NCBI GenBank assembly: GCA_028065725.1
Contig: JAPTVL010000142.1
Location: 1-13,504 of the forward strand
Direction: 5' to 3'
DNA: 13,504 nucleotides
Source: Betaproteobacteria bacterium
Lineage (GTDB): Bacteria; Pseudomonadota; Gammaproteobacteria; Burkholderiales; Rhodocyclaceae
The notes beneath the pieces were generated by a model that searched no databases, had not been told where the DNA came from, and saw only the letters and a list, made by a program, of their open reading frames with translations. Positions 1 through 6,752 of the stretch are shown here, in pieces. Numbering within the stretch: position 1 is the stretch's first letter; each line of letters starts with the position of its first letter. A program made the translations under genes and the position numbers.

Positions 1-93
1 ATCCTGAAGAAGGAAAAGTCCTTCCGCCTGCAGGAAGAAAAAGGGACCAAGCCCAATGTGCACTACGTCGGCAAGTACAGCCCGCGCGCCTGA
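1..93 (+). CDS. C-terminal end of a probable iron-sulfur electron-transfer subunit (DMSO-reductase family), partial
   Basis: An open frame enters from the left edge and stops with TGA at 91-93, giving 30 residues. The tail is basic and contains GTKPNVHYVGKYSP. A G-T-x-P-x-V-x-Y string near the C-terminus is common in four-cluster ferredoxin-like subunits (DmsB, NrfC or PhsB type), where the last strand follows the final cysteine cluster. No cysteine cluster lies in the visible part, so the call rests on this tail and on the TorD-type chaperone gene 47 bp downstream, which typically accompanies molybdopterin reductases of this family. Such a subunit would carry electrons between a quinol-linked membrane partner and the molybdenum catalytic subunit. 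Substrate cannot be told from here. Confidence 0.55.
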   Translation: MLKKEKSFRLQEEKGTKPNVHYVGKYSPRA

Positions 94-104
94 AATAGAA
101 TCGG

Positions 105-128
105 GGGCCGGCTCATGCCGGCCCTTTT
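105..128 (+). terminator. Perfect 8-bp hairpin with T tract between reductase subunit and chaperone gene
   Basis: GGGCCGGC (105-112), loop TCAT, GCCGGCCC (117-124), then TTTT. This is a textbook intrinsic terminator with an all-GC stem. It ends only 11 bases before the chaperone start codon and nearly abuts its ribosome binding site (GGAG, 131-134), so it probably lowers chaperone expression relative to the reductase by partial termination. Confidence 0.75.
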
Positions 129-139
129 CGGGAGATGCG

Positions 140-775
140 ATGAGCGACTATGTCACCGGCAGCGCCGGGGCGCGCGAGGATTTGTGCCGCTATCTCGCGG
201 CCTGCTACTGCGAGCCCGCCGCGGAATTCGTGGAAGAGCGCCTGTTCGACTCCATGCTGGCGGCGGCGTGCGCCATCGATCCGGCGCTCGCCGAGTCCGC
301 CCGCAGGCTGGGAGCGGCCTTCGCCGCACAGGACTTACAGGCGCTGCTGGTAGACTACACCGCGCTGTTTATTGGCCCTGCACAACCCAGGGCCATGCCC
401 TATGCCTCGTTCTGGTTAGCCGACGACCAGTCGATGCGGCACGAGGCGACGATGGCGGTGCTCGACTTCTACGAGCAGGGCGGTTTCGACGTCAGCGAGG
501 ATATTCACGAGCTGCCGGACCATGTCGCGGTGGAACTAGAGTTTCTCTACGCATTGATCTTCGCCCAGAACCAGGCGCGGCTCGGCAGCAATGCCGAAGA
601 ACTGTCCACCGTCGACTCGCTGCATCGCCGCTTTGCAGGCGAACACCTGGGCGCTTGGGTCGGCGCGTTTGCCGCCGCGGTCAAGGCTGGCGCCAAGACC
701 GCGTTCTATAGCGAATTGGCCGAGTTCACCGAGCGCTTCATGCGCAATGAGGCAGGGTTGTCGGGCCAATCGTGA
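140..775 (+). CDS. TorD/DmsD-family molybdoenzyme maturation chaperone
   Basis: Protein of 211 residues, the usual TorD-family size, all-helical in composition with no signal peptide, so cytoplasmic. Family marks are visible: VDYTALFIGP at 71-80 (the Y-x-x-LF-x-GP element), then ELPDHVAVELEFLYAL at 124-139, the E-x-PDH-x3-EL-F signature. Members bind the twin-arginine signal of a molybdopterin catalytic subunit and hold it until the cofactor is inserted. The ATG at 140 is chosen because GGAG lies 5 bases upstream; an earlier in-frame ATG at 56 lies inside the preceding gene and adds a Cys/Ser-rich stretch without homology to the family. It probably serves the reductase whose iron-sulfur subunit ends at 93. 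Which reductase is unknown; TorD-type proteins assist many enzymes (DMSO, TMAO, selenate, perchlorate and others), so no gene symbol is given. Confidence 0.88.
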   Translation: MSDYVTGSAGAREDLCRYLAACYCEPAAEFVEERLFDSMLAAACAIDPALAESARRLGAAFAAQDLQALLVDYTALFIGPAQPRAMPYASFWLADDQSMRHEATMAVLDFYEQGGFDVSEDIHELPDHVAVELEFLYALIFAQNQARLGSNAEELSTVDSLHRRFAGEHLGAWVGAFAAAVKAGAKTAFYSELAEFTERFMRNEAGLSGQS

Positions 776-806
776 ACTGCCTTAAGAAATTCCATCACCG
801 GCTATC

Positions 807-836
807 GCGGGCGCCGATTTTCCGGCGACCGCCCGC
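807..836 (+). other. GC-rich hairpin between chaperone and methyltransferase genes
   Basis: GCGGGCGCCG (807-816), loop ATTTTC, CGGCG (823-827), bulge ACCG, CCCGC (832-836). Strong stem with a 4-base bulge and no T tract. It may be a weak terminator or an mRNA processing/stability structure ahead of the methyltransferase gene. Confidence 0.4.
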
Positions 837-869
837 GCCGATTGAATTCCCTTCATGGAGAAACTAGAA

Positions 870-1625
870 ATGGCACCTCCCCCCCTGGCCACACGCGAGG
901 CGGTACGAGAACAGTGCTTCAGCGACGTCTGGAGCCGTGATCTCAATGACGTATTCGCCGACGTCGCACCCTATTACGACCGCGCCAACGAAATTGCTGC
1001 GCTTGGACTGTGGAGCCGCTTCCTCAAGCGCTTCATGCTGTCGGTGGACCTGGCCCCGAAGCAGAAGGTACTGGACGTCTGTGCCGGCACCAACGCCATC
1101 GGCATTGCCCTGCTCACGCGCGAGCCGACGCTGGATGTTCATGCAATGGACCGCAGCGCCGCCATGCAGACGGTGGGGCAGCAGCGCGCGGCCGCGCTGG
1201 GTTTCCAGATCAAGAGCACCATTGGCGATGTGCACAAGCTGCCCTTTCCCGACAATCATTTCGACGTCGTCACGCTGCAGTTCGCCTCGCGTCACCTGCG
1301 CATACGCGAAGTATTCAGCGAAATCCTGCGGGTGCTGAAGCCAGGCGGGCATTTCCATCATTCCGATATGCTGCGTCCGCGCAACGTGATCGTGAAGAAG
1401 CTCTATTACACCTATCTCAAGGCCTGCCTGAACTTCACCAGCCTGATAGTCGGCAGCGGGCCGGCGGCGGTCAAGTGCAAGCAGTATTTCATCGATGCCC
1501 TCGAACTCTTCTATACCGCCGAGGAACTGTCGATCGTGCTGGGTGAACTGGGTTATGCCGAGGTGACCGTGGATACGGTGTTCTATGGCATGCTTGGCTT
1601 CCACCGCGCGGTCAAGCCCGGTTGA
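870..1625 (+). CDS. UbiE/COQ5-like SAM-dependent methyltransferase paralogue
   Basis: Class I methyltransferase of 251 residues, close to the usual UbiE length. An N-terminal VAPYYDRAN (32-40) matches the Y-D-x-x-N element of UbiE. SAM motif I is VLDVCAGTNAIGIAL (67-81), the acidic ribose contact is D94, and GDVHKLPFPDNHFDVV (119-134) plus the LKPGGHFHHSD strand (156-166) follow as in the family. The canonical UbiE motif I (D-V-A-G-G-T-G-D) and the G-L-R-N segment are changed, to DVCAGTNAIG and QFASRHLR, so this looks like a paralogue and not the housekeeping enzyme. UbiE methylates the ring of demethylmenaquinone or 2-polyprenyl-6-methoxybenzoquinol; a quinone substrate is inferred. The start at 870 is chosen because GGAG (857-860) sits 9 bases upstream; the in-frame ATG at 855 has no such site. 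The next gene, a cytochrome, begins 96 bp on. Confidence 0.72.
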   Translation: MAPPPLATREAVREQCFSDVWSRDLNDVFADVAPYYDRANEIAALGLWSRFLKRFMLSVDLAPKQKVLDVCAGTNAIGIALLTREPTLDVHAMDRSAAMQTVGQQRAAALGFQIKSTIGDVHKLPFPDNHFDVVTLQFASRHLRIREVFSEILRVLKPGGHFHHSDMLRPRNVIVKKLYYTYLKACLNFTSLIVGSGPAAVKCKQYFIDALELFYTAEELSIVLGELGYAEVTVDTVFYGMLGFHRAVKPG

Positions 1626-1721
1626 CCGGAGGCGCGCACGGTTTCGGATCGAATCGCAAAAATTGTTGTTGTAAACAGTAAGTAGATTCACACTTAATCC
1701 CATCCTTATCGGAGCCTTGAC

Positions 1722-2066
1722 ATGAAAATCAAAACCCCACTGTTGCTTACCGGATCCCTGTTCCTTGCCTTCGCCGGACTGACTCCGGCGCACGCGGCGG
1801 TCGATGAAGCCGCCGCGCTGGCCTTGGCCAAGAAGAACGATTGCACCAAGTGCCACGCCGTGGACAAGACCAAGAAGGGTCCCAGCTACAAGAAGATCGC
1901 CGCCAAGTACAAGGAAAAGAAGCTCACGGAGAAAGAGGCCATCAAGCAAATGACCGAAGGCAAGAAGGTCAAGCTCGAAGACGGCACCGAGGAAGATCAC
2001 AAGATCATCGATACCAAGGATCCGAAAGAGTTGAGCAACATCGCGCAGTGGATCATGTCGCGCTGA
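1722..2066 (+). CDS. Periplasmic monoheme cytochrome c, class I-like, with probable His sixth ligand
   Basis: Protein of 114 residues with a Sec signal peptide (basic MKIK, hydrophobic core, AHA cleavage site near residue 25), leaving a mature protein of about 9-10 kDa. Heme c attachment is CTKCH (41-45), followed by the DKTKKGPSYKKIAAKY stretch typical of c5/c551-type domains and a C-terminal helix ending AQWIMSR. Where those families carry the Met ligand loop (G-x-G-x-W-G...PMPP), this protein has KLEDGTEEDHKIID, so H93 is the likely sixth ligand and the heme would be low in potential (inference). M77 is not conserved in the paralogue at 4242. The ATG is preceded by CGGAG about 8 bases upstream. 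It probably shuttles electrons from the large bc-type cytochrome encoded next. Confidence 0.88.
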   Translation: MKIKTPLLLTGSLFLAFAGLTPAHAAVDEAAALALAKKNDCTKCHAVDKTKKGPSYKKIAAKYKEKKLTEKEAIKQMTEGKKVKLEDGTEEDHKIIDTKDPKELSNIAQWIMSR

Positions 2067-2077
2067 ACCAGCACCAG

Positions 2078-2110
2078 GCTTGCGGAGCCCGCGGCGCGGG
2101 CCCCGCAAGC
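2078..2110 (+). other. Long GC-rich hairpin ahead of the large bc-cytochrome gene
   Basis: GCTTGCGG (2078-2085) pairs with CCGCAAGC (2103-2110); after one A-C mismatch, GCCCGC (2087-2092) pairs with GCGGGC (2096-2101) around a GGC loop. That is 14 pairs in 33 bases. The bases after it (TTGACGG) are not a T tract, so a role in mRNA segmentation or as a rho-assisted pause is as likely as intrinsic termination. Confidence 0.5.
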
Positions 2111-2181
2111 TTGACGGCGCGCGCCGCGCGCCTGAGCACCGGGTAATGAACAAGAAGAGCTGCTATCGGGGAATCGGAATC

Positions 2182-4188
2182 ATGCGCATCAACAGGTTTG
2201 CAAAATGGCTTGTGGCAGCTGCGGTTTGTGTGGCCGGAACCCTGGGCGGTGGGTCGGCGCTTGCGGCTCCGGGCAAGGCGGAGACCCCGGTTGCACACAA
2301 GCTGGACAACGCCACCTGCCAGAGCTGCCACGACGGCAAGAAGGGCAAGCTGGAAATGCTCGGCAGCAACGGTGAAAAGCGCGAAGTACAGAAGGTCGTC
2401 CCCGACAAGTATGCGAAGAGCGTGCACGCCAAGATGGAGTGCATCGCCTGCCACAAGGAAATTATCGACAGCGTCTCACCGCACCAGAAGGCGGCCGGCG
2501 TGCCCAAGGCCGAATGTGCCCAGTGTCACCTTGACCTCTGGGAGGCCACCAAGAAGGACGGCAAGGTCGCCGAAAAGCCACGTCTGGGCGTCGTCGCCGA
2601 CAACGTCGCCGCCTACAAGAAATCCTTCCATGCCAAGCCGGACAAGGACGATCCGACCAAGCTGATGGCGATCTGCAGCGATTGCCACAACGTGCATACC
2701 TTCGACGTGCCGCCGCGTGGCACACAGGAACGCAAGGACTGGCATCTTACGGTAGCCGACATCTGCGGCAGGTGCCACGAGGATCACCTCGGCGACTGGA
2801 AGGATTCGGTTCACGGCGCGGAAGCCGAAAAGAAAAACCTGAAGACCGCCGTCTGCTCGGACTGCCACACTACCCACGACATCATCGGCAGCTCGACCGA
2901 CAAGGCCAAGCTTTCGATCACCGCCAGTTGCGGTGACTGCCACCAGGACGCCTTCAAGTCCTACAAGGCCTCCTACCACGGCCAGGTCAACACCCTCGGC
3001 TACGCCTACACCGCCAAGTGCTTCGATTGCCACGGCAGCCACGGCATCCAGGCGTCGAAGGATCCGAAGTCGAAGATGCACGAGAAGAACCGGCTCAAGA
3101 CCTGCCAGAAGTGCCACAGCGGCAAGGAAGGCAAGCCTGCGCTGGCCACTGCGGGCTTCCTCAGCTTCCACCCGCACGGCAACAGCCACGACTTTGCCAA
3201 ATACCCTGAAATCTGGTTGACCACCAAGGCCATGATCGCCCTGCTGGTCGGCGTATTCACCTTCTTCTGGTTGCATTCCGGCCTCTGGTGGTATCGCGAA
3301 TATGCGGATCGAAAGGCCGGCAAGCACGTGCCGCACGTCATGACCGACAAATTGCCGGCGGAGTTCGCCACCAAGCATGTCAGGCGCTTCGGGCCGATGT
3401 GGCGCATCGCGCACCTGGCATTCGCGCTCAGCGTGATGACGCTGGTGCTGACCGGGATGGCGGTGTTCTTCCCCGAAACCGGCTGGGCCAAGGCGGTGAT
3501 GGCGGCGTTCGGCAGTCCGAAGATCGCCGGGCAGGTGCACCGCCTGGCGGCTTACACCATGCTCGGTATCTTCTTCATCCACCTGATTGCCGTGTCGATC
3601 AACATCCTGCGCAAGTGGAAGGATTTCAAGTTCTTCGGCCCGGATTCCTTCGTGCCGAACTGGAAGGATCTGGACGACATCATCGGCATGTTCAAGTGGT
3701 TCGTCGGCGAGGGGCCGCGTCCGCGCATCGAACGCTGGTCCTACTGGGAGAAGTTCGATTACTGGGCGGTGTTCTGGGGCATGGCAATCATTGGCGGCAG
3801 CGGCATGATGCTTGCCTTCCCCCATCTGGTTGCCGCCTACCTGCCGGGCTGGGTGTTCAACGTGGCAACGGTGGTCCACGGCGAAGAAGCCGTGCTCGCC
3901 GCCGTGTTCCTGTTCACGGTGCACTTCTTCAACAACCATTTCCGCCCCGACAAGCTGCCGCCGCCGGATGTGGTGATGTTCACCGGCACGCAGTCGCTGC
4001 AGGAGTTCAGGCATGAGCACCGGGCGCAGTACGACCGCCTGGTCGAGACCGGCCAACTGGAGAAATACCTGGTCGACGCGCCCTCGGCGCCCTTCACGCT
4101 GGCTTCGAAGATTCTCGGCCTGGTCTTGATCGCCTTCGGCCTCGGCCTGCTGACGATGATTACGATCGGCTTCCTCGGCGGCCATTGA
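2182..4188 (+). CDS. CbcL-like fusion: nonaheme cytochrome c plus diheme b-type membrane domain
   Basis: Protein of 668 residues. A Sec signal peptide (MRINRFAKW, core, SALA) ends near residue 28. The periplasmic half carries nine CXXCH motifs, first Cys at 46, 87, 112, 165, 195, 225, 250, 280 and 308. The C-terminal half has about six membrane helices (near 345-370, 408-430, 453-477, 526-550, 565-585, 640-665) with His residues at 411, 453, 467, 566 and 581 suited to two b hemes, as in HydC/FdnI-type cytochrome b. Nine c hemes joined to a diheme b domain is the architecture described for CbcL of Geobacter sulfurreducens, an inner-membrane quinol oxidase for low-potential metal and electrode reduction. 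I infer quinol:periplasmic-cytochrome transfer here; the terminal acceptor is unknown. The start at 2182 is preferred over ATG 2146 because GGGGA precedes it by about 9 bases and the signal peptide then begins cleanly. Monoheme cytochrome genes flank it on both sides. Confidence 0.85.
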   Translation: MRINRFAKWLVAAAVCVAGTLGGGSALAAPGKAETPVAHKLDNATCQSCHDGKKGKLEMLGSNGEKREVQKVVPDKYAKSVHAKMECIACHKEIIDSVSPHQKAAGVPKAECAQCHLDLWEATKKDGKVAEKPRLGVVADNVAAYKKSFHAKPDKDDPTKLMAICSDCHNVHTFDVPPRGTQERKDWHLTVADICGRCHEDHLGDWKDSVHGAEAEKKNLKTAVCSDCHTTHDIIGSSTDKAKLSITASCGDCHQDAFKSYKASYHGQVNTLGYAYTAKCFDCHGSHGIQASKDPKSKMHEKNRLKTCQKCHSGKEGKPALATAGFLSFHPHGNSHDFAKYPEIWLTTKAMIALLVGVFTFFWLHSGLWWYREYADRKAGKHVPHVMTDKLPAEFATKHVRRFGPMWRIAHLAFALSVMTLVLTGMAVFFPETGWAKAVMAAFGSPKIAGQVHRLAAYTMLGIFFIHLIAVSINILRKWKDFKFFGPDSFVPNWKDLDDIIGMFKWFVGEGPRPRIERWSYWEKFDYWAVFWGMAIIGGSGMMLAFPHLVAAYLPGWVFNVATVVHGEEAVLAAVFLFTVHFFNNHFRPDKLPPPDVVMFTGTQSLQEFRHEHRAQYDRLVETGQLEKYLVDAPSAPFTLASKILGLVLIAFGLGLLTMITIGFLGGH

Positions 4189-4241
4189 GAGCTTTCCGCT
4201 GAGAGGCTCCGGCCTTGAAGCGGGGAGGGGGAACGGGACCA

Positions 4242-4589
4242 ATGAACATGCAAAGGATGTTTGCGCTGACAGGGGTGGTGCTGATGGGCAGCATCGCCGC
4301 AGGCCCGGCATCGGCGCAAATCGACGTCGAGGCCGCCCAGGCGCTGGTGAAGCGGAATGATTGCTTCAAATGCCACGCCATCGACAAGACCAAGAAGGGC
4401 CCCGCCTACAAAAAGGTGGCGGCCCGCTTGAAGACCAAACCTGATGGGGGGGTAGACGTCATCGTCGACCACATCACCAGCGGCCGCGTGGTCCAGTTGG
4501 AGGACGGTAGCGAGGAGAAGCACAAGATCATCGATACCACGGATCCAAACGAGCTCAAGAATCTCGCCTTGTGGATACTTTCCTTGTAG
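4242..4589 (+). CDS. Second periplasmic monoheme cytochrome c, paralogue of the one at 1722
   Basis: Protein of 115 residues with a signal peptide ending near GPASA (residue 25) and heme motif CFKCH at 41-45. It aligns end to end with the upstream cytochrome: shared KRNDC-x-KCHA-DKTKKGP, VQLEDGSEEKHKIID and DPNEL...LALWILSL. It has no Met at all after the heme motif, so a Met sixth ligand is excluded; H94 (in EEKHKII), conserved with H93 of the paralogue, is the best candidate, with H77 as an alternative. The gene begins 53 bp after the large cytochrome gene and is probably co-transcribed. The start at 4242 is chosen because a purine-rich stretch (GGGGAGGGGGAACGGG) lies just upstream; an in-frame ATG at 4215 would add nine Gly-rich residues before the signal peptide. 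Likely an electron carrier paired with the nonaheme protein. Confidence 0.85.
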   Translation: MNMQRMFALTGVVLMGSIAAGPASAQIDVEAAQALVKRNDCFKCHAIDKTKKGPAYKKVAARLKTKPDGGVDVIVDHITSGRVVQLEDGSEEKHKIIDTTDPNELKNLALWILSL

Positions 4590-4656
4590 GCGCAAGCTCC
4601 GTTAGTCTCGACGGCTCTGCCAAGGTTATTTCTCGGCCTGCTGGACGGTCGGACCC

Positions 4657-5353
4657 ATGCGTCCCCTGAGCCTCAGAGTCAGAGTCAGCCTTTATCTGGG
4701 CATTACCCTTGCGGTGGCGATGACCCTGTTTACGCTGCTGATCCTCAAGCAACGGCAGGAAGACATGCAGAAAATCGCGGCCCGGCACGCTTTGCACCTG
4801 GCGGACGTGATTGTCGCCAGCACTCGCCACACGATGCTGGTCAAAAAGCGCGAAATCGCCGACAAGATCATCAACGACATCAGCAGCCAGAAGGGCATCG
4901 AGCGCCTGCGGGTGATCAATGCCGACGGCACCATCGTCCATTCAAACCGTATGGACGAAGTCTTCTACTCGATCGAGAAAAGTGACGAACCCTGCGTTAA
5001 TTGCCACAAGACCGACACGCCCTTACAGGAAGTTCCCGACGAGGAGCGGTGGCGGATTGTCGAATATCCGGACGGACATCGCGTCATTGCCACCATGCGT
5101 GCGATAGCCAACGAGAAGTCCTGTTCGTCTGCTTCCTGCCATGAACATCCGCCGAGCCAGAAGGTGCTCGGCATCGTCGAAGTGACCTATTCGCTCGACG
5201 AGATTGACCAGTCGATGAAGACGCACGGAATGCACGTCATCGTCATTTCGCTGGGCATCATCCTGCTGCTGTCGGTCAGCATGGGTTATCTGCTGCAGCG
5301 CCTGATGTACCGTCCCCTCAAGGAGCTGGAGACAGGTGTTATGAAAATTGCGG
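4657..5353 (+). pseudogene. N-terminal half of heme-c sensor histidine kinase, cut by an insertion sequence
   Basis: Residues 1-232 of a membrane sensor kinase. TM1 spans about 11-30, a periplasmic domain about 31-190, and TM2 about 192-214, followed by the start of a HAMP domain (RPLKELETGVMKIA, 219-232). The periplasmic domain carries CVNCH (113-117) and CSSASCH (156-162), a C-x2-CH and a C-x4-CH motif, both compatible with covalent heme c. The frame then runs into the IS481-type element and stops at a TAG supplied by its end (5371-5373). The HAMP continuation (AGDLDPRIPV...) resumes at 6806. Joining the two halves across a CGG shared by both junctions gives MKIA-AGDLD, a normal HAMP sequence, and a protein of about 544 residues. 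The fragment as it stands cannot signal. The gene starts 67 bp after the second small cytochrome. Confidence 0.87.
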
Positions 5354-5367
5354 GGTACGGTCCGGCC

Positions 5368-5405
5368 ACATAGGTAACAGAATAGTCTGGGGACATAGGT
5401 AACAG
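5368..5405 (+). repeat. Left terminal repeat of the IS481-type element, two 13-mers 25 bp apart
   Basis: ACATAGGTAACAG occurs at 5368-5380 and again at 5393-5405, a 25-bp period (about 2.4 helix turns). The pair is mirrored in inverse orientation at the other end, so these are likely paired transposase binding sites. Confidence 0.7.
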
Positions 5406-5440
5406 TTTATCCACAATGGGTGCCAGAAAGGAGGCGCCCG

Positions 5441-6616
5441 ATGCCTTGGAGTGAAACTAAACCTATGGACCAGAAGACGCAGTTCATTGCCGACTATCTA
5501 CGGCAGACCTTGGACATGACCGAGCTATGTCAGCTCTACGGGATCAGTCGCAAGACTGGCTACAAATGGATCGGGCGCTATGTGGAGCACGGCCCGCAGG
5601 GATTGGAGAATCAATCACGGCGTCCGAATCACCATCCCAACCAGACCGCGAGCGAGATCGTGGAAGCCCTGATCCAGGGGCGGCAGCACCACCCGACCTG
5701 GGGCGCCAAGAAGTTGCTCGCCATCGTCGAGAAGAAGCATCCCGAGTGGTCCTTGCCTGGCCGCTCGACCGTATGCGAGATCCTGAGTCGGCATGGCCTG
5801 GTACCGAAGAAGCGGCGGCGTCGGGTGATCGGGCATCCGGGCAAGCCCATGGCCCAGATGCTGGCGCCCAACGACATCTGGTGCGCCGACTTCAAGGGCC
5901 AGTTCAAGACCGGGGATGGCATCTACTGCTATCCACTCACCGTCACCGACGGCTACAGCCGCTACCTGCTGGGTTGCCAGGGACTGCTCAGCACCAGCGC
6001 CGTCGAAGCCAAGCCGGTGTTTACGCGGCTGTTCAAGGAGTACGGCCTGCCGCAGCGAATACGCAGCGACAATGGCGTGCCCTTCGCCACGACCACGCTG
6101 GCGCGCCTATCGACACTCTCGGCCTGGTGGGTACGCCTGGGTATCCTGCCCGACTTGATCGAGCCGGGCAAACCGCAGCAGAACGGTCGCCATGAGCGTA
6201 TGCATCGCACCCTAAAGGCCGAAACCACGCGCCCGCCGGCGGCCAACCGAAGAACGCAGCAGCGGAAGTTCAATCGCTTCCAGCGGGAGTTCAACGAAGA
6301 ACGGCCGCACGAGGCTCTGGACATGGCCACGCCGGCATCGATCTACGTCCCCTCCCGACGCGAGATGCCGGATCGGCTGCCGCCGCTGGAGTACCCGGAC
6401 CGCTTCGAGGTCCGCTACGTCAGCTACAACGGCGGAATTCGCTGGAACAAAGGCTGGGTGAATGTCTCGATCACCTGTGCGGGCGAATACGTCGGCCTGG
6501 AGGAAATCGACGATGGGGTGTGGAATGTGTACTTCGGTCCGCTCAAGCTCGGTCGCTTGTTGGAGCGGCACATGCGGATCGAGGATGAATATGGTCGGCT
6601 CAAACGGAAGGGCTGA
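5441..6616 (+). CDS. IS481-family DDE transposase
   Basis: Protein of 391 residues. An N-terminal helix-turn-helix (MTELCQLYGISRKTGYKWI, about residues 26-44) precedes an rve-type integrase core. Catalytic residues are visible: D150 in IWCADFKGQ, D210 in IRSDNGVPFA, and E252 in NGRHERMHRTLK. The HERMHRTLKAE string is characteristic of this family. The ATG at 5441 follows AAGGAGG with a 6-base gap, a strong ribosome site; an in-frame GTG at 5420 lacks one. Every catalytic residue is present and the frame is unbroken, so the enzyme is probably functional. It is read in the same direction as the kinase it interrupts. Confidence 0.93.
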   Translation: MPWSETKPMDQKTQFIADYLRQTLDMTELCQLYGISRKTGYKWIGRYVEHGPQGLENQSRRPNHHPNQTASEIVEALIQGRQHHPTWGAKKLLAIVEKKHPEWSLPGRSTVCEILSRHGLVPKKRRRRVIGHPGKPMAQMLAPNDIWCADFKGQFKTGDGIYCYPLTVTDGYSRYLLGCQGLLSTSAVEAKPVFTRLFKEYGLPQRIRSDNGVPFATTTLARLSTLSAWWVRLGILPDLIEPGKPQQNGRHERMHRTLKAETTRPPAANRRTQQRKFNRFQREFNEERPHEALDMATPASIYVPSRREMPDRLPPLEYPDRFEVRYVSYNGGIRWNKGWVNVSITCAGEYVGLEEIDDGVWNVYFGPLKLGRLLERHMRIEDEYGRLKRKG

Positions 6617-6646
6617 CGCAATGCACGCCAGCGATGCAATGATTAC

Positions 6647-6705
6647 AATTCCCGGCGCGGAAACCCGACTACGCTACGCTTCGCCGGCTTTCCGCGCCGG
6701 GAATT
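6647..6705. terminator. Perfect 17-bp inverted repeat downstream of the IS481-type transposase
   Basis: AATTCCCGGCGCGGAAA (6647-6663) is exactly repeated in inverse at 6689-6705, around a 25-base spacer. It starts 30 bp after the transposase stop. Such a stem would stall or end transcription in either direction and may insulate the transposase from host read-through. There is no long T run beyond the stem, so intrinsic termination is only one option; a REP-like palindrome captured within the element is another. Confidence 0.55.
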
Positions 6706-6752
6706 ACCGTTCCCTTGCAGCCATCAGGGAATGCGGGTTGAGCAGCAAAAAT

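Noticed and set aside
1..775. Assignment of the left-hand genes to a specific reductase such as perchlorate, selenate or DMSO reductase
   Set aside because: Only 30 residues of the iron-sulfur subunit and a generic TorD-type chaperone are visible; the catalytic subunit lies outside the window.
870..1625. The methyltransferase as RquA (rhodoquinone synthesis)
   Set aside because: The N-terminal Y-D-x-x-N element and SAM motifs read as UbiE-like; I see none of the features I associate with RquA, so only a UbiE-like call is made.
864..2153. A 429-codon - strand open frame spanning the methyltransferase and the first small cytochrome
   Set aside because: It crosses two well-supported + strand genes and their spacer, with no recognisable motif or ribosome site; an opposite-strand shadow.
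2476..4311. A 611-codon open frame on the - strand opposite the large cytochrome gene
   Set aside because: It is antisense to a gene with nine CXXCH motifs and clear membrane helices; its translation is Arg/Glu/Gly-rich without domains, as expected for the complement of a high-GC gene.
5368..5405. Direct repeats of ACATAGGTAACAG as a possible CRISPR or iteron array
   Set aside because: Only two copies per side, placed exactly at the ends of a transposase-bearing element and mirrored at the other end, so they are IS termini.
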